From the NCBI GenBank assembly GCA_018340805.1, contig JACMZG010001863.1:53995906-54059905 (forward strand): DNA of 64,000 nucleotides, in the 5' to 3' direction. Below, one piece after another: positions 45,236 through 57,439 of this stretch. Under the pieces are notes generated by a model. It was not told the origin of the DNA and searched no databases. It worked only from the letters and a program-made list of their open reading frames with translations. Source of the stretch: Microvelia longipes (Eukaryota; Arthropoda; Insecta; Hemiptera; Veliidae). Every line of letters begins with the position of its first letter. Within the stretch, counting starts at the first letter, position 1. The position numbers were made by a program, and so were the translations under genes.

Positions 45236-46184
45236 AATTAATACTTAAGCATTTAGTTAAAATTCGTTCAGCTCTACGCTGGGTTCTGTTCAGAGTTTAT
45301 TCAACCCTGAATAGAGCTTATGTAAGTGCTAATGTGTGTAGGACCTACGTATTAATAATCTTACGTATAAATGCCACCTGGAGCAAAAGTTAATTTGTGG
45401 ATGTAGAAAAAATTGAAAAAGAAACCGATTGATTAATTTATCAAATGCTTTTGTTCCGCGATTAAAATTGTACTCGTACAATTGTGAACTTAAGTTTTAC
45501 TTAAAAGCTAAGTTATGTATTAAATCTTTAAATGATTAATAAATGTTAAAAGATATTATTTGTTCTCATTTTATGTAACTTTAAATAAAACTAAAAATAA
45601 ATTGCTATTTTTAAATAAAATAAAGATTTTCCCTAAAGAAAAAATTAAAATAAAGTTGTTCAGTTTTTTTTCGAGTCAAGAAAATATTTATACGTCATTT
45701 TATTTAAATCCATTTTCTAGATTACGTTCCAGTGGAAAGGAATTTTACAACTCAAAGAAAGGACCGTCCGAAAAAGATATAATTTTTCAATGGTGTCAAC
45801 TCCTAGGGTTTTTTTTAACTCTGGGATAAACTTTTACTAAAACTGCCTCCACTGCCCCCAGCAACATACTGTGAATACAAATACAGAAACGATTTATCCC
45901 CTTCATAGAAATCTCAGTCAATTTTACCAAAACGTTAAGGAATGTTTAATAGAATTAGTAAATATATTATTTAGATAAATAATTTATTAGTATCTCAAAA
46001 TGTATGCAAATAAATATTTTTATTTCTTGTATTTGTAAGTAATTTTCAATTGACATATATCATTTAATAAAACAAACTTTATCGGTCTTTAAAAACTTTT
46101 TTATAGAAGCTGTAATTTAAGTGACGTCATATTTACATTGAACATTAATAGCGCTTCTAGAAAAAATAAGATAAATCTTGAAAA
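45236..46184. other. AT-rich intergenic, nothing recognised
   Basis: The open frame at 45560-45829 is lysine/phenylalanine-rich AT sequence and is not called. Confidence 0.4.
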
Positions 46185-46285
46185 ATAAGGTACGGGGGTA
46201 CTTCGGAACTTTCTCTCACTCTTTTAGATTTTCCATGTTTATTTCCACTAAAATTGACTCGCGTCCCTCGTCCTCTACTTGTGAA
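46185..46285 (-). repeat. Dispersed repeat family A, distal end only
   Basis: It contains aaggtacgggggtacttcgg, aactttctctcac and gactcgcgtccctcgtcct. Confidence 0.55.
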
Positions 46286-46516
46286 ATAATTCTAACTTGG
46301 TGGTCCACTAACCAGGAGACTTTTCTTTGAAATTTCTCCTTTTATCCAGCGCATTTTAATACCATAGGTTGGGCAAAACTAATCTCTAATTTGTATTAGC
46401 GAATTATCTCGAGTTATTAACGAGATGGCTCGTTTGGTAATGGGTGGGGGGATGCCTGGGAGTGGGTCCAAAACTCGTTTTGGAGGTTCCCTACCAAGGA
46501 AAAATACTTTTCACGA

Positions 46517-46520
<4 letters not shown>

Positions 46521-46551
<31 letters not shown>
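46521..46551. repeat. (AT)n microsatellite, left flank of the LTR element
   Basis: About 15 AT dinucleotides end directly at the left LTR. The right LTR is followed by another (AT)n from 54026, so the element sits in one AT tract. Confidence 0.95.
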
Positions 46552-46553
<2 letters not shown>

Positions 46554-46768
46554 ATAAATTATAGTATTTAAGAATTAAGTTTTTTAAAAAACAATATATT
46601 TCGTTAACATAAAATTATAAGATACAATAAACAATTTTACTTCAAATCAATCGAAGGAACCGCGCGTATAACATAGACTGATGCGGGGCGGTGTCTCCCT
46701 GTCTTTTATACCTGTCCTAATTGCTAGTGTCAGCAATTGATTAGTAATTAAGTTTTTACAACTTAACT
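46552..46768 (-). repeat. 3' LTR
   Basis: It is 217 bp, next to the polypurine tract. It holds a TATA box-like ggtataaaagac (minus strand, plus about 46704-46715), the probable promoter. Compared with the 5' LTR it has one extra t, one extra g and one a/g change. Confidence 0.95.
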
Positions 46769-46779
46769 CCTCCATCCTT
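46769..46779 (-). other. Polypurine tract
   Basis: On the minus strand AAGGATGGAGG directly precedes the 3' LTR. It is expected to prime plus-strand DNA synthesis. Confidence 0.7.
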
Positions 46780-46868
46780 AGAAAGGAGCTTTTCCTGGAA
46801 GGATGATCCTTGTGGAAGGTTGTGGTGTTGGTGTTTCTTCAATCTGTTCTTCAGATGAGTTGACCAGT

Positions 46869-48640
46869 TTAAAAAAAGGTGAAAAGTTCTCTTCTGTAGA
46901 TGTAGAGAATGATGAATGTTATAAAGAATATAATATAAAGAAGTCCTGTTAAAATAATGGGAATGTGATTCTCAAATAGATAATGCTCTTTGTTTATAGG
47001 AAACGTTGTTATCATGTTGAAGTCCTTTAATTTTAAGGTTTTTAGATCTATTGTAAAGTTTGGCTCCTGTGAACTTTTTAGTTGTAACTTAATTTCTGGC
47101 AAGATGTGAGGGTGTCCATAAGACTTTGTTTATACAACAGTCTTGTTTTCTTGTAATAGATCTGATTGTTATTATCCTGAATTAAAATATACCTTGAAGT
47201 GGTTTGGTTTCAATGTGGTTATTACTCTTAATCTGTAATTCTTCAGAGTCAATAAATATGGCTAAGTATTGATTAATCTCTGTGATATATTGTATATCAT
47301 TTTTTACAATGTTAACCTTCGTGTATTTGCAAGAGTTAGAGTTTTCTTTAAGGATTATATTCTTTTCACATTGTGCTTCGTAAGATGATAATAATTCTTG
47401 TGGACACTGGTACACACTCTGCTTTGTACATAAGCCATTTAATGGTTCGATCATATCGTTATCTGATCTTAGAAGAAATTTGGATTCAGGAATAATAGTG
47501 ACATATTTATCCTTATACTTTGTAGGGATTGATAATAATTTATATAGGTCATATTCTATTTTTGAATTGAGTGGTATATCTAATAGGAAAGTAATTTGAT
47601 TCTTATTTACTCTACTACTAAATATTATCGTATGTTACACTAAATGGTAACTCTCCGATTAAGTGGTGTTTTTCTATTTTTATTAATTCCTTATACAGGT
47701 CTTGTGAAGTAATTATACTGGGATGAAGTGTTTTTATTTTGCAAAATGTTAAAGAGTTTTCTATATCTTGTAATACATTAAGTATCTGATTGTAGATAAT
47801 TTGAATTTGGTTTAAGAGTTCTTTTGTATTTAATATTTCTAAATAGTTGGCTTCTTTTATAACTCTACTACCTAATTGAAGTAATTTTGACTTAATTTCT
47901 AAAGTGTTGTATTGGATATCTCTAATTGTATTGTTAAATTCTGTTATTAACTCGTTGTTAACTGAATATTGATTAGCTATTTGATTTTCTATATTTTGTT
48001 CGTTTGTTAGTAAATGGTTTAATATTTTATCATATCTTTCCCCATCGTTAGAGTCTAAATTACCCGAAATTAGTTTGACTATACTACCTAACCCATTAAT
48101 AAGTCCTCTTTTAACCCTATGTGAGGACGCTAATCCTAAATTAGTAATTTTATCATTAAGTAAGGATTTTGTGTAGTTAATTATCTTGAAATAATTTTGT
48201 ATTTCAGTTAAGTTTGTATGTAAGTGTTCAGCGTTGTCCATAACTTTTGCATATTGTTTATTTAGATGAGTCAGTTGAAATTGTAAAGTATCGAGTCTGT
48301 AGTAGTGAACTAGAGTGTGGTGAGATGTTTGAAGTCTTGCTTTTCCTAGTTTTATAGTAGGATTCCTAGATTGTATGTTAAGTCTTTGAACTCTGTCCCA
48401 TAGTTGATTGAGATGGCTGATCTGTAACATTGTTGAAATCATAAGTTTCTTTCCGTGGTCGTTTAATGTTAGATAAGTGAATATTTGTCTAGTGTTGTAA
48501 TGTTGGGGGTGTATTGTTGCAGTTTTCGTTGTTGCGTTTACCGTTGTTATTGTTTCTGGTTTATATTTATTATTAGTCTTTTGCTGTTTCTGTTTATTAG
48601 CTACAAACACTTGGTTATTGGCGGAAGTTGTTCTCTTGTT
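46869..48640 (-). pseudogene. Errantivirus Env, broken in at least two places
   Basis: The first part (48610-47618, 330 residues from a GTG) has a furin-type site RVKR at residues 165-168, followed by GLINGLGSIVKLISGNLD. This is the fusion-peptide region shared with gypsy Env and baculovirus F proteins. Frame changes near 47622 and between about 47180 and 47110 split off the middle (47454-47182, cysteine-bearing) and the C-terminal piece (47102-46869), which has one membrane segment (IILTGLLYIIFFITFIILYI) and a short tail. There is no ATG and no clear signal peptide at the start. In related elements env is made from a spliced RNA, which would supply the start. It overlaps the end of pol by a few tens of bases. 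Confidence 0.85.
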
Positions 48641-51600
48641 TCATTGGCTTTGGTTATTACTTTATGTTTTGTAGTGTTAATGACCTCATTTATTTGTGCA
48701 TACAGTAGTCTAGTTTTGTCCCTGTGCTTGATTATATAGTCATTAGTCAGCTGTTTTTCTAAGTCAACGTCTAATGTTGAGTTATGGTCAATGTGGCCGG
48801 ATATTATTTCGAACGGAGTCAGTTTAGTTACAGAGTGTAGCGTATTATTATATGCAAGGAGTGCATATTGTACTTTTAATTCGATAGGTTCCTTTTTAAA
48901 TTCGTCTCTATTGTTTAAAAGTCTGATATGTTCAATTAAAGTAGAGTGGAAGCGTTCTGCTATTCCGTTAGACTCCGGATGTTGTGAGCTAATGAAATGT
49001 AACTTGACCTTGTGGAGTTCAAGTAGTTCTTTGACAAGGCTATTACTTATTTCTAGGCCATTGTCAGCTATAATTTGTTTGGGTATGTTGTGATGAGTGA
49101 AGTATTTTATTAAGTTGTTTACAACTTCTATTCCTTGAGCAGCTGATAATTTATATACTTGTGCATATTTTGAAAAAGAATCAACTATAGATAAAAATTT
49201 TTGTTTGTCTAATGTTATACTGTCAATGTGTAAGATTTCGAAAGGGCGTGAGGCGGTGGGAGTGTGATTATATTCTAGTCTTAAAGGGTGTCTGTCATAC
49301 TTTGAAACTTGACATATGTCGCAATTGTTAATAAATGTTTGTATTGATTTTTTCTGGTTTGGCCAATATATACACGTTTTATTTTGTTTTCTGTTTCCTC
49401 TATACCTCTGTGATTTGTTTTTCCTTGATGGTAGTTTTCGATTATTTCGAGTATACTGTCTTTATTGGTAACGTCTATTAGTTTTTTTGTGTATTTTACT
49501 AGGTTTAATTGAGTGTGGTTAAAATTTTCCATTATTACTGCACAGAATTGTTCGTATATGTCATCTTCGATGTATAAACAATATCTCGTTTTTGGTACGG
49601 TGTAAGTTCTTATAAAGTTTACTAGATCTTGTTCAAAGTTATTTTTTGATAGTTGTACGAGTATTCTGGTTTTATTTTCGAATAATTTAAGTATTTGAAC
49701 TGCTGCTGGGCTATGATTGACTAAAGATACAAAAATTTGAGTAGTTCCGTGGTTAACTGGAACGTCCAAGATTGGAATGTTAACTAGAGTATTGCCGTCT
49801 GCATTGGAATGTACTGTTTGGTCATCGTCACTGTCTATTTCGTCAGGAAAGTTGTCAATGTGTACTAAAAGTGACTCGTTATCACACATAGGGTGTGTGT
49901 CTGACGTCGAAGGTGCTAAGAGGGGGTCTGTAGTAGGTTGTAAGTTCGATTGTACTAAATTTTTAAGAAATTCGTCATCTTCCTCGGTTACGTTGATTTC
50001 AACTCGAGAGAGAGCGTCCGCGTTTACATTTTGTGACCCTTTTTTGTAAATAATTTCATAGTCGTACTCTTCTAATTTGAGCCTCCATCGGATAAGTTTG
50101 GAGTTTGGCTCTTTAAGGTTGAACAGCCACTGTAGTGGTTTGTGATCTGAGTAAATTTTGAATTTTTGTCCGTAGAGATATGGTCGAAAATATCGTACGG
50201 CCCAAACAATAGCTAGGAGTTCCCGTTCGATTGTTGACAGATTAGTTTCGGATTTATTTAAAGTTCTACTAGCATATGCTACTGGTAGATCGGACCCATC
50301 TTTTATTTGACTGAGCACAGCACCTAATGCTACGTTAGATGCATCAGTGGTCAAATTAAAAGGTTTGGAAAAATCGGGGTACTGTAAAATGGGCTCATTT
50401 ATGAGGAGGTTTTTACAGGTGTAAAAACTATTAAGATATTCAGGGTCATTAGGGTTGATACGTGCGTTTTTCTTTAAAAATTTAGTCATAGGTTTTGTAA
50501 TAAGTGCCAGATCTTTGATAAATTTTCTATAGTATGATAGCAAACCTATGAAACCTTTGATGTCTTTTTGTGTAGTGGGGAGGGGATAATCTAGAATACA
50601 TTGAATTTTGTTTGGATTTGGTTTTACTCCGTCGGGTGAGACAATATGTCCTAAATAGGCTACTTCTTTTTTTAGGAATTCAGTTTTATCTAGTTGTATT
50701 TTAAAGTTTGCTTGTCTTAGTCGTTCGAATACTTGTCTTAGTCTAGTCATATGTTCGTCTAGACTGGTACTGTAAACAATTATGTCGTCTAAGTACACAG
50801 CGCACGGGATTCCGCGTAGAATATCATTCATGACTCTTTGAAACGTCCTAGGACTGTTTCGGAGGCCAAAGGGCATTCTAACGAATTCGTAATGTCCTGT
50901 CTCCGTACTAAAAGCTGTTTTCGGTATGCTCTCTTCGTCTAGTTCTATTTGGTGGAATCCTGAGGCCAAGTCAAGGTTGGAAAAATATTGACATTTTCCC
51001 AGTTTGTCAAGTAAGTCAGTTATGTTTGGAATTGGAAATCGGTCATCGATACTTTTGAGGTTAAGCTTTCGATAGTCCAAAACAATTCTCCACTTCTGTT
51101 TGCCAGAGGCGTCTAGTTTCTTAGGAACTATCCACAAAGGTGAGTTCCATGGAGAACGTGAAGGTCTGATGATTCCTTGTCGAAGCATATCTTCGATTTG
51201 AGTCTGTACTTCTTTCTTATGCACATTGGGGTATCTGTATGTTTTAGTGTAAACAGGAATGTCATCTGTTGTTCTAATTGTATGTTTTATTTTGTTAGTG
51301 AAAGTTAATGGTTGGTCGCCTACATGAAAGATACTAGAAAATTCTTCGACTAAATTTTCTATTTTAATTTTTTCTTCGGGGTTCATATGGTCTGTTCTTA
51401 TTTTAGATATATCGAATTTAATTTTATTACTATCAAAAAAATGTGTGTTTGGTTCGATTTCGTTATAGTGAAGAAAAGGTGTTAAAGAAAAAGGTTTGAG
51501 ATGAGGTAGTAGTTGAGGTTGGTCTGTTTGGTTTCGTATGACGCAATGGGTCACGTGGTCTAAAACGTTTACAACACCCTCGGGTATTTCTAGTGATTCA

Positions 51601-52193
51601 AGTCTCACGGTAGGTATTATAGCTTGTCCATCTTTAATATTATTTACTTTTATTTGAATAATTTGTTCAGTTTGAGGAGGTATAGTAATATTCGGATTTG
51701 TTCGTATTTTGTTATCATGATTATTATGTCTAATTAATGTTTGTTTTGGATCAACAGGTTGTCGTTCGGTTGTTGTTGTGTGGGTGTTGATGTTAGTTGT
51801 AGTTTGTGTGTTTCTATACTTTATAGGAATATTTCCACTCATTGTTGAGAGTTGATTATCTATTAGATTTATTTGTGCTTTTAATTGTCGTAAGTTGTCA
51901 AGTCCTAATAGTCCATCAAAATAGGTGTGAAAGTTAAATAAATGAAATTTTAATTCTGTATCTGGAGGTTGATAAAACTGGGGACCTGGTATTAATGTAC
52001 TGTATTTTTGTATAGAACTGCCGTGTGCAGATACTATGTGACAAGGGTCGGTTTTTATAGAAGTGTGGAATAGTTTGTGGGCTACTGTGGGATTAATATA
52101 TGACTTCGAACTGCCCGTGTCGATTAGGAATTTAAGGTTTCTGTCTTTAGTTATTATGTATGGTAGCATGCTTTTATTATTGTGAAGACTCAT
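48601..52193 (-). pseudogene. Pol: protease, reverse transcriptase, RNase H, integrase (frameshifted)
   Basis: The main open frame is 52193-49281, 970 residues from ATG. Protease: LIDTGSS at residues 23-29. Reverse transcriptase: about 310-500 with LDYRKLN, MPFGLRNSP and YLDDIIVYS near 467. RNase H: TTDASNVALGAVLS near 614, with SDHKPLQW later. Integrase begins with H-x5-H of its zinc finger near residue 925, then a frame change in a TATATA stretch at about 49366-49376 ends the frame at 49281. The rest of integrase is readable in another frame down to a TAG at 48601, with the CDIC zinc pair, ADNG and PESNGIAE around its catalytic residues. Gag stop and pol ATG overlap as TAATG. Confidence 0.95.
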
Positions 52194-53189
52194 TAATTCA
52201 AAGTGTCCGAGGCTGGATTCTCTAAAAAAGAATCTGTAAGCTCGTCAGTATCATAATTTTGTGACTGGGGTTCCAGTTCTGTGTCGTCATGGTTAGTGAG
52301 ATTGACGTCAGTGTGGTTAGTATTTACACTATCTAATGCTGTCTGTAAGTCTTCCATGTTAAATATTTGGTCACTATGCTTCATATTATTTACTCTAGGT
52401 CTAGTATAAGTCGTTTGAGTTGACATTGGTGTGGGTGTGTAATTTTGTGAATTTGTTTTATGTGTTAAAGTGGAAGTGGATGGTCGTGCATAAGTATATT
52501 GATTAGGACTAGGTTGATATTGTTTGTTTCGTGTTGTTAAGTCTTGTTGTGGAGGTTTCTGTTGTGTATGTGTCTTTTGTTGATTTTTGTTATAAGTAAG
52601 TGGTGGTCGAGGTTGGCGTATTTGTGAGTCAATTTGGAATTGAAAGTCATTAGTGAGTATGTTAAGAGCAGTATTTAAGTCCGCAGGGTTTTTAGTACGC
52701 ATAAGGCTGCCTAATGGTTCTCTAAGTCCTTTGAGAAATACGCGTAACGCTAGGTGGCGTGTATATTCGCAAAGTGCCTCTGTGTATTCTTTAGTTGTAC
52801 AGTGATGTATCCAATAGGGTATTTGTAGGTTTAGTACTTTTTGTAATCTATTAAAGAAATCAAATGGGGACTCATTTGGATATTGTCTCATACAAGACAT
52901 TTCAATTGCCAGTGTATATCCGTCTCGTCGGTCACTGTAACTGTTTAGCAAGGCTGCTTTAAGTTCTTCCCAAGTTGTAACTCGAGAAGTGCTGACTACT
53001 TCAGCTGCGGGGCCCTTAATTTTAGAGAGAATTCCATATAAGAAATTCATTTTGAAAATCCTCTATGTTGTCTGTATTAAAAAATTTAGTTACTAATTTT
53101 TCTCCTATCTCTAAAAATCGAGGTAAAAGATGAGCTTCACCACTGAACTCAGGGATCATGTCTAAATATTCTTTCTTGAGAACTGACAT
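52193..53189 (-). pseudogene. Gag
   Basis: The ATG at 53189 opens a frame (SVLKKEYLDMIPEFSGEAH) that fits the N-terminus of arthropod gypsy Gag. A frame change near 53045 passes to the main frame, which then runs 285 residues to TAA at 52193 (YSDRRDGYTLAIEMSC, YTRHLALRVFLKGLREPLG). No CCHC zinc knuckle is seen. A Gln/Thr/Pro-rich C-terminal part follows residue 145. Lack of a knuckle is usual in errantiviruses. Confidence 0.9.
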
Positions 53190-53796
53190 AATGTTTTCGT
53201 TTAGAAAAAAAATTATTATAAAAGAAAAGAAATATAAAATTATATTTTATATTATATTTTTTATGTAAAAATTAAGTAAAATGTAAGAATTGGGGTATTC
53301 GTATTTGTATATGTTTGTTAATAATAAATTATCTTTAATTGATAATTTGTAATATTTATATTTTTTTTGTAAAAAAATAATATAATTAAGAAAAAGTATT
53401 TAAGAAATTATGTAAAATTAAGAATTGGGGTATTCGTATTTGTATATGTTTGTTATTAATAAATTATCTTTAATTGATAATATGTAATATTTATATTTTT
53501 TTTTGTAAAAAAAAATAAAATTAAGAAAAATTATTTAAGAAATTATTTAAAATGAAAAAGTATTAAAAGTTAGGAAAATATAGTATTACTATTCCTTTCA
53601 CCAATTGAAAATAACGATAATGTTGATCGTTTTTGAAAAAAATACTGAGTGGTTATGTACTTACAGAAGTGTGACTGTGAACATAAACATCGTCTTCTGA
53701 TTCCAGAAATTATCCAAATTATAAGAGAGTGATTTTAGGTTCCAGTTAGTTAATTGTAGACACAAAACGGATTTATTGAAGGTACCGCTAACCGGA
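53190..53796 (-). other. LTR element leader with two 135 bp direct repeats
   Basis: The untranslated leader contains a tandem pair: aagaattggggtattcgtat begins at 53285 and again at 53420, each followed by the same AT-rich sequence. The position is the same as the insulator region of Drosophila gypsy, but I see no Su(Hw)-like sites. Function unknown. Confidence 0.75.
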
Positions 53797-53810
53797 CTGC
53801 CGACTGCGCC

Positions 53811-53811
<1 letters not shown>
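53797..53811 (-). other. Primer binding site for tRNA-Ser
   Basis: On the minus strand TGGCGCAGTCGGCAG directly follows the 5' LTR, sharing its last T. The first 11 bases complement the 3' end of insect tRNA-Ser (CGACTGCGCCA). The Drosophila 17.6/297 group uses the same primer. Confidence 0.8.
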
Positions 53812-54155
<344 letters not shown>

Positions 54156-54784
54156 AGTGTGTGTAAGTGTATGTATGTACATAAAGAATACAGTAAAAAT
54201 CAGATAAAGGAAACCTCATTTAAAAAAGACTACATTCAATATTGCTAAGGACATTGACTCAGAATTCTTTGTAAAGGATTGAAAAAGCTATTTTTGAGAA
54301 ACAAATCTGAAAAACTTTGAGTGAAAAACGTTCAACAAATATTGTTTTTCTCATCTGAGTCTTCAATACAACAAGTATATATTAAATCTCGTGCTTCTGT
54401 CGGCTCACTCTATTTCTCTCGGTTTTATTTCTTGCCCCCCCCCCCCCCCTGTGTAGCCCTAAATAATTCTTCCCCCCGGGCCTTATAAATTGTGGATATC
54501 ATTCCTGGCTCTTTAAACCACCCTTGCCCTTTTCATTCTATAAATATAACCTTATATTGTTGTTTGGATTGTAAAAAATAAATATTTTCCTTTAGTAACA
54601 TTTTATTGTTAAGATATAAGTACAAGTGTTGGGTTTAACTAAATCCAGTATACTATATTTCTGCTTATCATTTAGAGGAAAAAAAACAAAGGGAGTAAAT
54701 TAAGAATTAATTTTTAATTAAGAAAAAAAAAATATTAAAATGTTAAATGGTAATATGTTATTTGTGAGGTGAAAAATTTAAAGG
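54156..54784. other. Intergenic with a C run
   Basis: A run of 14 C lies at 54436-54449. No gene was seen. Confidence 0.4.
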
Positions 54785-55050
54785 GAAATTGGGTACGTGG
54801 CACCTCGAAACATTTTCAGACTTTAACAGAATTTCAAGGATCATCTCATCACTTCTACTAACTTTTAGTACTCTAACATAAACAAACTATTAGATACGAT
54901 AAAAACAGACATAGACGCATGCACACAGAAAGGCATTGTAAAAACCACTCAGGAGGTCTTAAAACCTTGACATGAATAACTCAGGTAAAATACCGTTTCG
55001 GATTTTTTAGTGCGGTCACCATACTTTTTCTATACACTTACGTAATAAAT
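54785..55050 (-). repeat. Dispersed repeat family A, both ends, deleted middle
   Basis: It starts with the distal end (gggtacgtggcacctcgaaa), then jumps to the proximal part (aaaaccactcaggaggtctt, accgtttcggattttt, tactttttctatacactta). About 450 bp of interior is missing. Confidence 0.65.
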
Positions 55051-55121
55051 AAAAAAATTAAAAATATTAATCCTTAACAAGGTTGCGAATAACTTGCGTG
55101 CAGAAGTGAGTAAAGATGATA

Positions 55122-55352
55122 TTATTATTATTATTATTAAAGATTGGGGTTGGAGTCGAGGATAGACCCCATTTGCACTGCGACTGGAAGTCTATTGTAC
55201 AATCCCCTCAATTGGTCCAGGTCAGAATAATCCTTTTTCCCGGACTAGGTCTAGGATCTTTTTGACCAGTGATTCATTGGTAGAGTCAAACTTAGTGAGA
55301 ATGCTGCTACCAAAGTTGGTGAACCTTTGAAAGGCTAGGGCTTCACATCTCA
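55122..55352 (-). pseudogene. 5'-truncated LINE: last part of ORF2
   Basis: On the minus strand RCEALAFQRFTNFGSSIL and ILDLVREKGLF then a stop give the C-terminus of an insect LINE ORF2, like the tail at 5060-5648. It ends in a trinucleotide run (AAT on the minus strand). It is flanked by the same 14 bases gagtaaagatgata (55108-55121 and 55353-55366), a target-site duplication. The insertion is only about 230 bp long. Confidence 0.8.
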
Positions 55353-55424
55353 GAGTAAAGATGATAAGTAAACATATATTTAATGGTAATTGTCTTAGTA
55401 GGATGAGTTAAAATTTGATAGAAA

Positions 55425-55850
55425 GTGTATTTGCATAAAATAAAGTGTATGGCAAATGTGTTATGCAAGTGTATGTGCGCAAAAATAGAAGTGTATGGCA
55501 AGTGTATGTGCGGAAAAATAGAAAGTGTATGGCAAGTGTATTGGCATAAAATAGAAAGTGTATGGCAAGTGTATGTGCGGAAAAAGTATATGGCAATGTA
55601 TTTGCAGAAAAATAGAAAGTGTATGGCAAGTGTATGTGCGGAAAAATAGAAAGTGTATGGCAAGTGTATGTGCAGAAAAATAGTAAGTTTATGGCAAGTG
55701 TATGTGCGGAAAAATAGAAAGTGTATGGCAAGTGAATGTGCGGAAAAATAGAAAGTGTATGGCAAGTGTATGTGCAGAAAAATAGAAAGTGTATGGCAAG
55801 TGTATGTGCGGAAAAATAGAAAGTATATGGCAAGTGTGTATGCGGAAAAG
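55425..55850. repeat. 34 bp minisatellite, about 12 copies
   Basis: The unit is atggcaagtgtatgtgcgga plus aaaatagaaagtgt. It produces long open frames on the minus strand with repeated HTLAIHFLFF, which I treat as artefacts. Confidence 0.95.
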
Positions 55851-56214
55851 AATATAATGGGTGTAGAATGCCGGAAAGTATACAAGATAATAAGACAGAA
55901 AATGAAGTCGGTGCTGGCATCTAGCGGTAGCACCAAAACAAACTCTCCTTGCCATATTATTCTTCACATTTTTTTAAGTAATATGAAATCATGATGTTCA
56001 TTACTACCACTTTAAATTGGTCAGTATTACATGAAGCAAATAGTTGGATTAATCAGGTTAGTGGCAGGAGTAGTTTGTTAAAAATAAGACGAGAGTGGCG
56101 CATTCTCTTAGTCAGTATGGTGAAACTACTAATTTATATAGTAGCTAGCGCTCCTGTTAACTGGCTACGGAACTAAGCATCTCTTATCCGGAATAATAAA
56201 TCCCACCATCTTTC
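55851..56214. other. Intergenic, nothing recognised
   Basis: The short frame 55991-56176 has no recognisable features. Confidence 0.35.
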
Positions 56215-56445
56215 TTTATCTATTTATTCATTGATGTGAGGTTTTGGTAGAATTACTAATGTTAAACAGCATGGAGTGAGGTCAGTACCTGAATGGGTAA
56301 TTGATAAGCACTAAGAATAAAAAGGATGCTACTAAAATTTCTCATCCCTAGCGAAGCGACTTCAAAGTAAGTAGTAAGGATAATCGTAGTGAATTCGATA
56401 TGTTGAGGAATAGTTCTGAGGTACCCCGAACCCGACTTCTGCTGT
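56215..56445 (+). repeat. Dispersed repeat family A, distal part
   Basis: It contains taaacagcatggagtgaggt, cagtacctgaatgggtaa, ccctagcgaagcgactt, aatcgtagtgaattcgat and ctgaggtaccccgaacccga. Confidence 0.7.
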
Positions 56446-56999
56446 TACAATGCTGCCTTCTATTGTGAGAGATAAAGAAGTCTGAAAGTCTGAAAAAAGT
56501 AGTCTAAAAAATAAGTCTGAAAAAAGGACAGTCTGAAAATTCAAATATTCCAAACTTCAACAAAATTTTATTGCTATTCAAATCTAATTTGAATTTAGAA
56601 TCCATTCAAACAAAATCACTTGAAAAGCGTCTGAAACGCTAAATTAAATGCTGATATTGTATTTAGCAATGTGACGCTAATGAAGGAGTATTGGGTTGAG
56701 CTAATCGAATGCATCTCTTCGTCTTTATCAATTATTGATGATTATTGAGTACATAACAGCTTTGATAAATTTGGGATAAATTTAAATTACTTATGTCTCG
56801 TTCAGTTAATTTTGGATTTAATACATAAAGTACCTCCGTGATAATTTGTTTTTAATTTATTTATTTATTTTCCATATTTACATTAAAATTATAATTAATG
56901 GGGTTTATTAATTTAATCATTTATGTGATTCAATATTGTTATCATTATTGTGATTTAATAATGAAAATATGCAAATTTCCTTTCAGCAGTCAAATCTCG
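56446..56999. other. Intergenic, nothing recognised
   Basis: A few repeats of the word aagtctgaaa lie at 56475-56535. Confidence 0.35.
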
Positions 57000-57330
57000 A
57001 AATGATCGCAAGATATATCCGCGCTTTATGATTTTTCAAAATGTTTATAAGCCATTATTGCGGGTTAATGACGTCATAGAAAATATTTTTTAGATAGCAC
57101 AACTTCACCAATAGACTGCTTTTCGTACGAAGTTTCAACTCTAGCATAAATACACTGGGAGGTACGATGATAACACACATATGCAGACAGACAACTTTGT
57201 GAGAACCACAGAGGAGGTCTTAAAAACACCTGAAACGGATAATTTAGGTGACATATCGGTTTCGGATTTTTCGGCCAACATAATACTTTTTCTATATACC
57301 TACGGTATAAATTAGGAAAAGTAAAAAGCT
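57000..57330 (-). repeat. Dispersed repeat family A, proximal half
   Basis: It contains ccattattgcgggttaatga, cgtcatagaaaatatttttt, gaagtttcaactctagcat and cacagaggaggtcttaaaaa. It ends in the hairpin tactttttctatatacctac facing ggtataaattaggaaaagta. Confidence 0.8.
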
Positions 57331-57439
57331 TATAGACTTATTAGAACATTCTTTTAGCTTATAATTAGTTTCTTCGTGTGTCAGTAAAAACAGCTTTGGC
57401 TAAATCTCTGTCTATTTGTTTGGCAGAATATGTATGATT

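Noticed and set aside
48485..49093. Plus-strand frames over the env/pol boundary
   Set aside because: Shadows of the minus-strand integrase and Env reading frames.
55343..55936. 197-residue minus-strand frame rich in HTLAIHFLFF
   Set aside because: A product of the 34 bp minisatellite, with alternative frames equally open.
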